Source: CAYSHJ01 sp964589725 (GTDB lineage: Bacteria; Planctomycetota; Planctomycetia; Planctomycetales; Planctomycetaceae). From it: 11,103 nucleotides of DNA. How positions within the stretch are numbered: the stretch's first letter is position 1; every line of letters begins with the position of its first letter. Positions 6,815 through 11,103 of this stretch are shown piece after piece. Under the pieces are notes generated by a model. That model ran no database searches and was not told the DNA's origin. It worked only from the letters and a program-made list of their open reading frames with translations. The position numbers were made by a program, and so were the translations under genes. Where the stretch lies: assembly GCA_964589725.1 (NCBI GenBank), contig CAZPUJ010000495.1, positions 1 through 11,103 on the forward strand, written 5' to 3'.

Positions 6815-7855
6815 TTACTTCGGCAAGAACGTCGTATCGAACGCCTTCGTCGGATCGACGCTGCCGGGCTTGAGGGCTTCCGCTTCGATGAGTTGTTCCG
6901 TCAGCGTCTGCCAGCATTCGGACGTCATTTCGCCGAGTCGCTCCGGCGCGGAGAGGCCGGTCTCGCACAGCGGCTTCAGCGTTTTGGTGCCAAACTCCAG
7001 GATGTCAAGATCCATCTCCGGGTTTCGCGAGTGAATGAGCTCGTTCGTCGGCCCCGGCTCGTCAAGGTACTTTCGCCAGCCGAGAGCGCACGCCTCGACC
7101 ATCCGCTTCACGAGGTCCGGCCTTTCTCGAATGACTTCGCCACGAGTGATCAGCACGCTGGTATACGGATTGAAACCTAAGTCCGAGACCATCAGGTTGT
7201 GCGGATCGCCACCTTGTTTCTCGGCGGTGAACGGTTCGCTGAAGACATACGCCTGCTGGCCCAATCCGTCGTCTTGCAGAAACGGAGCGACGCTGCCGGA
7301 GTACGGCACGATGCGCACGTTGGTCAGCGACAATCGCTTCTTCATGAATCCCAAAAAGGTTTGGTTCGGATTGATCGCCAGAGTCATGTCTTTGAGGTCT
7401 TCAAACTTGGCAATGCCCGACTTCTTGTGAACCATGAGGCACCGCGGACTCTGCTGGATCGGCGCGAACACGGCCACGACATCGGCTTCTTGTGCTCGAC
7501 CGAGCAACACGAGATCGGCATTGGTCACGCCAAACAGCATCTTGCCGCTGGCGACATTCTGAATCACCGGCACTCCCGGCCCGCCGGAGACGAGCTTCAC
7601 TTGCAGCCCACGCTCGGCGAACAGTCCGTGAACCTCTGCCGCGAAGAAGCCGCCATGCTCGGCTTCGGGGAACCAGTTCAGGGCGAGTTCGACGGCATCG
7701 GGTTTCGTGGCGTGGTTGTTCACGTCGGCCGCCGTCGTTCCGTCGGAGTTCACTCCGTTCGACGAAGTTTGTTTCGGCGCGTCGTTCGAGCCTGACAAAC
7801 AGCCGATCAAACACAGCAACGACAAACCACCGAAGAACGACAGCAATCGAGTCAT
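6815..7855 (-). CDS. ABC transporter solute-binding lipoprotein, NMT1/ThiY/SsuA type
   Basis: A 346-residue extracytoplasmic binding protein. The signal peptide ends in a clear lipobox LIGC (Cys19), so the protein should be lipid-anchored. A serine/asparagine-rich linker (20-55) leads to the binding fold, which opens with LALNWFPEAEHGGFFAAE (from 57), the pattern typical of NMT1/THI5-like and sulfonate/pyrimidine binding proteins. Later parts include GVPVIQNVASGKMLFGVTNADLV-type segments, where these proteins contact the ligand, and LITRGEVIRERPDLVKRMVEA near the C-terminal lobe. The ligand could be a thiamine-pyrimidine precursor, a sulfonate or similar; it cannot be read here. No permease or ATPase gene lies in the window, so it is an orphan. 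The start is chosen for the lipobox; the longer open frame runs upstream into repeat DNA. The ribosome binding site is weak (AGGA, distant). Confidence 0.9.
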   Translation of the reverse strand: MTRLLSFFGGLSLLCLIGCLSGSNDAPKQTSSNGVNSDGTTAADVNNHATKPDAVELALNWFPEAEHGGFFAAEVHGLFAERGLQVKLVSGGPGVPVIQNVASGKMLFGVTNADLVLLGRAQEADVVAVFAPIQQSPRCLMVHKKSGIAKFEDLKDMTLAINPNQTFLGFMKKRLSLTNVRIVPYSGSVAPFLQDDGLGQQAYVFSEPFTAEKQGGDPHNLMVSDLGFNPYTSVLITRGEVIRERPDLVKRMVEACALGWRKYLDEPGPTNELIHSRNPEMDLDILEFGTKTLKPLCETGLSAPERLGEMTSECWQTLTEQLIEAEALKPGSVDPTKAFDTTFLPK

Positions 7856-7873
7856 GGCGAGTGAATTCCTAAC

Positions 7874-8003
7874 GCGGGCTGCGCCCGCAACCTTGCTCCC
7901 TCTCCCCCGCATCGGGGGAGAGGGCTGGGGTGAGGGGGGTTCATCGGCCTGTGCATCGCTCGGCCCTCGCGTCCTGTTCCTCTCCCCCAATTCCGGGGAG
8001 AGG
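7874..8003. repeat. Cluster of three GC-rich hairpins upstream of the solute-binding protein gene
   Basis: Three palindromes lie in the leader and upstream region: GCGGGC-TGC-GCCCGC (7874-7888); a perfect 12-bp stem with a three-base loop (7898-7924, CCCTCTCCCCCG arms); and a 9-bp stem with the same CCTCTCCCC arm (7979-8003). The last two share their arm sequence, with GCTGGGGTGAGGGG between. I recognise this style as a dispersed intergenic repeat seen in many GC-rich bacteria. It lacks GTAG heads and so is a different class from the REPIN-like elements. Confidence 0.7.
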
Positions 8004-8005
8004 GG

Positions 8006-8170
8006 ACAAATTGCGCGTACGGCGCGCACGAATTACATCCGAAGACGCGAAGGCAGTTTCTAGCCGGGCCAAAGGGCGCGAGGTCAGCGTTGGGACTATA
8101 GCGACCGCCTGGGCTTGGACAAATCTTGAGAATTCAAATTCGGCACACGACCCTTTGCTCTCTCTACGAG
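8006..8170. other. Intergenic stretch with no recognised feature
   Basis: Between the GC-rich hairpin cluster and the first coding-tail fragment I see no convincing gene, RNA or repeat. The promoter of the minus-strand solute-binding gene may lie here or within the hairpins, but no clear -35/-10 pair stands out. Confidence 0.4.
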
Positions 8171-8254
8171 CTACTTCCACTCGCGGGCGAATTGGAGGGC
8201 GCGCTGACGGACGGGTTCGGTGATGGTTTGATCGGCGGCAATGACGGCGAGCCA
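8171..8254 (-). pseudogene. Coding-tail fragment, copy A (truncated)
   Basis: Encodes WLAVIAADQTITEPVRQRAL plus QFAREWK and a TAG stop, the last 27 residues of the tail shared with copies B to E. The upstream half is missing: the homology stops where the inverted-repeat element at 8256 begins. No start codon belongs to it. The stop TAG is preceded by G, forming GTAG. Confidence 0.7.
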
Positions 8255-8255
8255 T

Positions 8256-8341
8256 GTAGGATGGCCACTCTTGGCCGTCTTGTCTTTGTCGTTGTCATGC
8301 GAGCGAGCCGAACCGCAGACGGGCAAGAGTGCCCATCCTAC
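8256..8341. repeat. REPIN-like element 1, between tail copies A and B
   Basis: Inverted arms 8256-8279 and 8318-8341 agree at 22 of 24 positions. Each arm is GTAG plus a 7-bp stem and a 6-base loop ACTCTT. The only two differences between arms are at paired stem positions 10 and 19: the left arm has C with G (GGCC-loop-GGCC), the right arm G with C (GGGC-loop-GCCC). A 38-base core separates the arms. The right head supplies the stop codon of tail copy B. Confidence 0.8.
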
Positions 8342-8472
8342 GATTTCCTCTCGCGAGCGAATTGCAGGGCGCGGTGGCGGACGGGGTCGCTGATGGTCTG
8401 GTCCGCCGAGATGGCGTTGAGCCATTCGGTCTGGGGTTTGCCCTGGTCACGCAGGAAGTGAATCAGACTCAT
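8338..8472 (-). pseudogene. Coding-tail fragment, copy B
   Basis: Opens with ATG as MSLIHFLRDQGKPQTEWLNA and ends RALQFARERKS, 44 residues. It aligns along its length with copies C, D and E. The upstream part differs: a GC palindrome CCGCCGCGGCGG lies where the others read RAEREAL, and a stop lies a little further upstream, so it is cut off from any WD40 region. The stop is the TAG of the adjoining repeat head, which adds a serine after the lysine. Possibly still translated, but I treat it as a gene remnant. Confidence 0.65.
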
Positions 8473-8517
8473 CCGCCGCGGCGGACTCACGCTCCGCTCG
8501 CAACTTCAGAGTCCGCG

Positions 8518-8559
8518 GACGAGCAAACTCCAAAAGGCTCGTCATCATTGTCGAGCGAC
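8518..8559. promoter_or_regulatory. Candidate operator of the toxin-antitoxin operon
   Basis: Contains the inverted repeat GACGAGC (8518-8524) and GCTCGTC (8537-8543) and a smaller palindrome GTCG-AG-CGAC (8550-8559), all within 70 bases of the antitoxin start. Ribbon-helix-helix antitoxins of this type usually bind such palindromes to repress their own operon. No clear promoter boxes were found. Confidence 0.4.
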
Positions 8560-8574
8560 GCTAATCTGTGCCTC

Positions 8575-8580
8575 GGAGGA
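8575..8580 (+). promoter_or_regulatory. Ribosome binding site of the antitoxin gene
   Basis: GGAGGA, six bases before the ATG at 8587, a near-ideal site. It indicates that the operon is intact for translation. Confidence 0.75.
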
Positions 8581-8586
8581 TCAATC

Positions 8587-8841
8587 ATGTCGCAACGGCA
8601 ACTTTCAGTGTGCGAACCACTCGCCGCGTATGCGGAGCAGCAAGCTCAGGCGCGCGGGTTCACGGGCGTGAATGCCTTCGTCGAATACTTACTTGAAGCC
8701 GACCGCCGCGCGGCCTGGCGAACAGAAATTGAGCAAGCGCTGGCCGAGGGGCTGAAATCCGAAGCCATCGAGATCACGCCGGATTGGTGGGCGAAAAGGC
8801 GAGAACTGATTGCCTCGGTCACGCCGGAGTCGGCATCGTGA
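8587..8841 (+). CDS. ParD-like type II antitoxin
   Basis: An 84-residue protein. The N-terminal part (RQLSV, then the helix EPLAAYAEQQAQA and the second helix NAFVEYLLEADRRA) fits a ribbon-helix-helix DNA-binding fold as in ParD and related antitoxins. The C-terminal part (IEQALAEGLKSEAIEITPDWWAKRREL) fits the toxin-wrapping tail. It should neutralise the downstream ParE-like toxin and repress the operon. The start is fixed by a strong ribosome binding site. The stop overlaps the toxin's GTG start (GTGA), typical of coupled antitoxin-toxin translation. The family assignment rests on size, order and helix pattern and on the toxin's identity; the antitoxin sequence itself is divergent. The operon lies on the plus strand between minus-strand coding-tail copies B and C. 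Confidence 0.8.
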   Translation: MSQRQLSVCEPLAAYAEQQAQARGFTGVNAFVEYLLEADRRAAWRTEIEQALAEGLKSEAIEITPDWWAKRRELIASVTPESAS

Positions 8842-9158
8842 GCCGCTTGGAAATCCGGCGGCAAGCCGAACGCGACGTCGACGAGCAATTGGTCTACCTC
8901 GCCAAGCAGAGCCATCACGCCGCGACTCGATTCCTCGAAGCGGTGGAGGCAACGTTTCAGCTTCTCGTCGAATCGCCTGACCGAGGCTTCCTTTGGGACA
9001 GCGACAAGAACCTCGACCGCAGGATTCACGTCTGGCCGGTTCGTGGGTTTCCCAAGATGTTGGTTTTCTATCGTCCCATCGAACAGGGGATCGAAATCAT
9101 CCGTGTGCTACACGGTGCCCGCGACATTTCGACTCTGCTGGAGAAAGAACTCTACTGA
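8838..9158 (+). CDS. ParE/RelE-superfamily type II toxin
   Basis: A 106-residue toxin. Family signs: LEIRRQAERDVDEQLVYLAK at the start (strand, then helix with conserved Ala, Asp and Glu positions), a helix AATRFLEAVEATFQLL, the segment PVRGFPKMLVFYRP (68-80), and the typical ending GIEIIRVLHGARDISTLL (84-101). ParE members inhibit DNA gyrase, while RelE members cut mRNA; the HGARDI ending favours ParE but does not prove the target. GTG is chosen as start because it overlaps the antitoxin stop and gives the usual length; the frame is open further upstream inside the antitoxin gene but that would be non-standard. The gene looks intact. It ends about 45 bases before tail copy C, which runs in the opposite direction. 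Confidence 0.88.
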   Translation: MSRLEIRRQAERDVDEQLVYLAKQSHHAATRFLEAVEATFQLLVESPDRGFLWDSDKNLDRRIHVWPVRGFPKMLVFYRPIEQGIEIIRVLHGARDISTLLEKELY

Positions 9159-9173
9159 AAGCCGATGAGCCCA

Positions 9174-9203
9174 GGTGAAGCGACGTTGTTGTGGCCGACC
9201 TAC
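9174..9203 (-). repeat. Possible single decayed REP next to tail copy C
   Basis: Read on the minus strand, GTAG at 9203-9200 is followed by an imperfect hairpin with loop AACAAC (GGT and ACC at the ends, GC and AC inside with mismatches). It lies two bases after the stop of copy C. No inverted partner was found, so this is weak. Confidence 0.25.
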
Positions 9204-9204
9204 G

Positions 9205-9353
9205 CTATTTCCATTCGCGAGCGAATTGCAGGGCGCGCTGGCGAACTGGTTCGCTGATGGTTTGGTCTGACGAGATGATGTCGAGCCATTCGGACTGGGG
9301 TTGGCCCTGGTCACGCAGAAAGTGAATCAGACTCAGAGCCTCACGCTCCGCCC
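9205..9353 (-). pseudogene. Coding-tail fragment, copy C
   Basis: Encodes RAEREALSLIHFLRDQGQP, then QSEWLDIISSDQTISEP and VRQRALQFAREWK, with stop TAG. It is open throughout and aligns with D and E. Upstream the frame passes into the inverted-repeat element at 9352, which turns the usual PELRAE into PNLRAE. No WD40 region precedes it. It is probably the severed end of a WD40-type gene; independent translation cannot be excluded. Confidence 0.7.
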
Positions 9354-9482
9354 GTAGGTTGGGACTCCGTCCCGACTCTCTCTTGATGTTTTCGCATGTG
9401 AGTTTCCCACGCACGCCGCGCTGCGACGTCGTACGCTCGTTCTGATCACGCCTTCTGGTCGGGACAGAGCCCCAACCTACGG
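9352..9482. repeat. REPIN-like element 2, between tail copies C and D
   Basis: Inverted arms 9352-9376 and 9458-9482 agree at 23 of 25 positions. After a CC each arm reads GTAG, stem GTTGGGA, loop CTCCG, stem TCCCGAC; the right arm has a G that pairs with T as a wobble in place of A-T, and a loop change. The core of 81 bases holds no gene. The right head supplies the stop of tail copy D. Confidence 0.8.
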
Positions 9483-9640
9483 CTTCCACTCGCGAGCGGA
9501 TTGCAGGGCACGCTGACGGACGGGTTCGCTGATGGTCTGGTCCGCTGAGATGGTGTCGAGCCATTTTGCCCGAGGTTGGCCCTGGTCACGCAGGAAGTGA
9601 ATCAGACTCAGAGCCTCGCGCTCCGCACGCGGCTCCGGCC
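9477..9640 (-). pseudogene. Coding-tail fragment, copy D
   Basis: Encodes PEPRAEREALSLIHFLRD, then QGQPRAKWLDTISADQTISE and PVRQRALQSAREWKP. The terminal proline and the TAG stop come from the adjoining repeat. The frame stays open upstream into element 3, so a longer chimeric reading frame of about 83 codons exists, but that extension is repeat-derived. Probably a severed gene end. Confidence 0.7.
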
Positions 9641-9659
9641 GCATGGTAGCGGCTTCAAA

Positions 9660-9786
9660 GTAGCCGTCATCGCTCCGCGTGACGAAAGCCGACGCTTTAC
9701 CGACGTCATATGCACGTTCGACTCGCAATCACCAAACCGCGTCTTTCGCACGTTCGGCTAACCTCACGCGGGGCGATGAGGGCTAC
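9660..9786. repeat. REPIN-like element 3, between tail copies D and E
   Basis: Inverted arms 9660-9685 and 9761-9786 agree at 22 of 26 positions. Each starts GTAGC and folds into an eight-pair stem with one bulged T and a three-base loop. The arm difference at position 7 (G or C) is matched by position 24 (C or G), which keeps the pair. The 75-base core has no gene. The right head coincides with the AAG-TAG end of tail copy E. Confidence 0.75.
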
Positions 9787-9965
9787 TTCCACTCGCGAGC
9801 GAATTGCAGGGCGCGCTGGCGGACTGGCTCGCTGATCGTCTGGTCAGCCGCGATGGCGTCTAGCCATTTGGACTGGGGTTGGCCCTGGTCACGCAGGAAG
9901 TGGATCAGACTCAACGCCTCACTCTCCGCTCGTAATTCCGGCGTCCACGGCCGAGCGTCCCACAC
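9783..9965 (-). pseudogene. Coding-tail fragment, copy E, directly after the WD40 gene
   Basis: The most complete copy, 60 residues from a GTG: VWDARPWTPELRAESEALSL, then IHFLRDQGQPQSKWLDAIAA and DQTISEPVRQRALQFAREWK. The opening VWD looks like the end of a WD40 blade, so this is likely the 3' remnant of another WD40 gene; a TAG stop lies two codons before the V of VWD. It starts 22 bases after the stop of the intact WD40 gene, which itself has a different tail. It could be translated as a small protein, but no ribosome binding site is visible. Confidence 0.65.
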
Positions 9966-9987
9966 CGACGACTACGACGGGACTTGA

Positions 9988-11103
9988 TCAGTCAGCATTC
10001 TTTGTTGGCGGCGGTTCGTTGCGGGCTTGGTAGAGTTGGACGGTGACTGGTGGGAGGGGTTGGTTTTCAGCGACGTTTTTGGCGGCGGTGGTTTGGAGTT
10101 GGGTCCAGGCTTCGGTGTCGTCGGGTTTGGCTTTGGCCAGCCATGTGCGATGAAAGGTGACGGCGTATCGTGTGTGGTCCGCTTCGGCCTTCGCCGTTTG
10201 TTCCGCATGCCACCATGGATCGAGTTTGGCCTTAAACGCGCGATATGCTCTCTCGATCTCGAGGTCTTTGACGGTGAGGTCAATTAGTCGCACGCGATTC
10301 TTGTATGGCAGTGCCAGCCATCGACGATTCGCTGCATGCGTCGGCCACGAGTTGATGTCGGGGAAGTCGTCCGGCAGTGGGGTAGGTCGACCCGTCTGAA
10401 TATCCCAAGCCAGCATTTGTCTATCCGAATCTTGGCTGACAAGCCGAGACGCATCCGGGCTAAACGTGACCTTCGTTATCTCCCCCGCGTTTCCCACCAA
10501 CGTCCGAAATTCGGAACGCCGCCGTGTTTCCCAAAGTTTGATCTCGTTGGGATTGCCGACATCACCTTCCAAGCCCTGCCCGGTACCGCCACTTCCCGCC
10601 ACAAGCGAATTCCCATCCGGACTAAACACGACGTTCCACACCTCACCACGGTGTTCCGTTAACGTAGCGAGTTCAGCACCGTTGCGCGCGTCCCACAACT
10701 TGACTGTTTGATCGCGACTTCCCGACACAAGCCGAACCCCGTCGGGGTGAAATGCGACGCTTGTCACGTAGTCTGAATGTGCCGATGACGTGCGCAACTT
10801 TGCTCCAGTCCGCACATCCCAGATAATGATTTGTCCTGGATTTTCGCTCCATGGTAATCCACTCGGATCGCTAAGCGATTGCCATCCGTATCCCGCCGCG
10901 AGCCACGAGCCATCTGGGCTGAACGCCATGCTCCAAACTTGGCTCGAATCTCCCTTGAACGTCTGAAGCTCGGCACCTGTCCGGACATCCCAGACCTTAA
11001 TTGTTTCATCCGTACTCGCTGACGCAAGCCGTGCGCCGTCTGGGCTAAACGCAACGCTCGTTACCCCTTGCGAATGCCCTACGAGCGTGTGGATTTCTGC
11101 TCC
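9988..11103 (-). CDS. WD40-repeat protein, C-terminal part, 5' end outside window
   Basis: The frame is open to the right edge, so the start lies outside; the visible part has 371 residues. Five WD40 blades are recognisable by VAFSPDG-type and W-D endings: SVAFSPDGARL...KVWD, SMAFSPDGSWL...IIWD, SVAFHPDGVRL...KLWD, NVVFSPDGNSL...KLWE and KVTFSPDASRL...LAWD. The second and fourth carry longer loops. A C-terminal helical region follows (IERAYRAFKAKLDPWWHAEQ, then AVTFHRTWLAKAKPDDTEAW), of a kind I associate with planctomycete WD40 proteins, and a proline-rich end. WD40 propellers serve as protein-binding scaffolds; in this phylum they are often joined to an N-terminal kinase or sigma-factor-like region, which cannot be seen here. 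The tail differs from the tail fragments E to A that follow downstream. Confidence 0.9.
   Translation of the reverse strand, partial: GAEIHTLVGHSQGVTSVAFSPDGARLASASTDETIKVWDVRTGAELQTFKGDSSQVWSMAFSPDGSWLAAGYGWQSLSDPSGLPWSENPGQIIIWDVRTGAKLRTSSAHSDYVTSVAFHPDGVRLVSGSRDQTVKLWDARNGAELATLTEHRGEVWNVVFSPDGNSLVAGSGGTGQGLEGDVGNPNEIKLWETRRRSEFRTLVGNAGEITKVTFSPDASRLVSQDSDRQMLAWDIQTGRPTPLPDDFPDINSWPTHAANRRWLALPYKNRVRLIDLTVKDLEIERAYRAFKAKLDPWWHAEQTAKAEADHTRYAVTFHRTWLAKAKPDDTEAWTQLQTTAAKNVAENQPLPPVTVQLYQARNEPPPTKNAD

Noticed and set aside
7199..7795. Plus-strand frame of 198 codons opposite the solute-binding protein gene
   Set aside because: Mirror frame of a well-supported lipoprotein gene; no recognisable domain.
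7856..8029. Upstream extension of the solute-binding protein by 58 codons
   Set aside because: The extension is translated from the GC-rich hairpin repeat and would bury the lipobox signal peptide; the ATG at 7855 is preferred.
8256..9482. Classical MITEs derived from DDE transposons
   Set aside because: No target-site duplications are evident, and each arm is itself a GTAG-headed hairpin, which fits REP doublets better than plain terminal inverted repeats.
8171..9965. Integron attC cassette array
   Set aside because: The gaps and repeats superficially resemble cassettes, but I see no GTTRRRY/RYYYAAC core pairs, and the constant segment is a coding tail rather than a recombination site. No integrase is in the window.
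8171..9965. CRISPR array
   Set aside because: Repeat units are 85-185 bases, diverged and coding, and the gaps range from almost nothing to about 700 bases; nothing fits repeat-spacer dimensions.
10027..10287. Plus-strand glycine-rich frame of 86 codons opposite the WD40 gene
   Set aside because: It mirrors the WD40 tail; its Gly/Phe richness is an artefact of the antisense of Pro/Lys/Thr codons.

Overview
The window looks like chromosomal DNA of a planctomycete. The base composition is GC-rich by eye. The right end carries a WD40 protein with a tail style (DPWWHAEQ, TISEPVRQRAL fragments) that I associate with that phylum. The gaps hold dispersed palindromic repeats. The placement rests on protein style, not on a marker gene.

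Left part (1-5664, plus strand): the tail of a small membrane protein, a stand-alone short-chain dehydrogenase, then a compact cluster of a MoxR-type AAA+ ATPase, a very large lipoprotein joining a DUF255/YyaL thioredoxin-like protein to a C-terminal DsbD-alpha-like domain, and panD (aspartate 1-decarboxylase). The ATPase and lipoprotein reading frames can overlap by ATGA, although a better lipoprotein start lies 78 bases further on. The lipoprotein stop lies within 12 bases of the preferred panD start. Shared transcription is likely; shared function is not obvious.

Middle part (5777-7855, minus strand): a secreted peptidase S51 (cyanophycinase-like) protein and an orphan lipoprotein solute-binding protein of the NMT1/ThiY/SsuA type. 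They are separated by 249 bases of repeat-containing DNA. Upstream of the binding protein lies a GC-rich hairpin cluster.

Right part (8171-11103): a mosaic. A WD40 gene runs in from the right edge on the minus strand. Downstream of it lie five fragments (copies E, D, C, B, A) of the same 45-60-codon coding tail, all on the minus strand and all still open. The spaces between them hold different things: three inverted-repeat elements and one complete parDE-type toxin-antitoxin operon.

The most notable pattern is a family of elements with one common plan: two inverted arms of 23-26 bases, each arm being a GTAG head followed by its own 7-8 bp stem-loop. This is the architecture known for REP sequences and their inverted doublets (REPIN/BIME), which are mobilised by RAYT (TnpA-REP) Y1 transposases. 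I count three clear examples in the array (8256-8341, 9354-9480, 9660-9786), one clear compact example at 277-327, and two decayed ones (5681-5749, 6590-6680). In five of the six, differences between the two arms fall at paired positions of the local stem and preserve pairing (in one case only as a wobble). In the array the REP heads sit at or within a few bases of the stop codons of the repeated coding tails. No RAYT gene is in the window.
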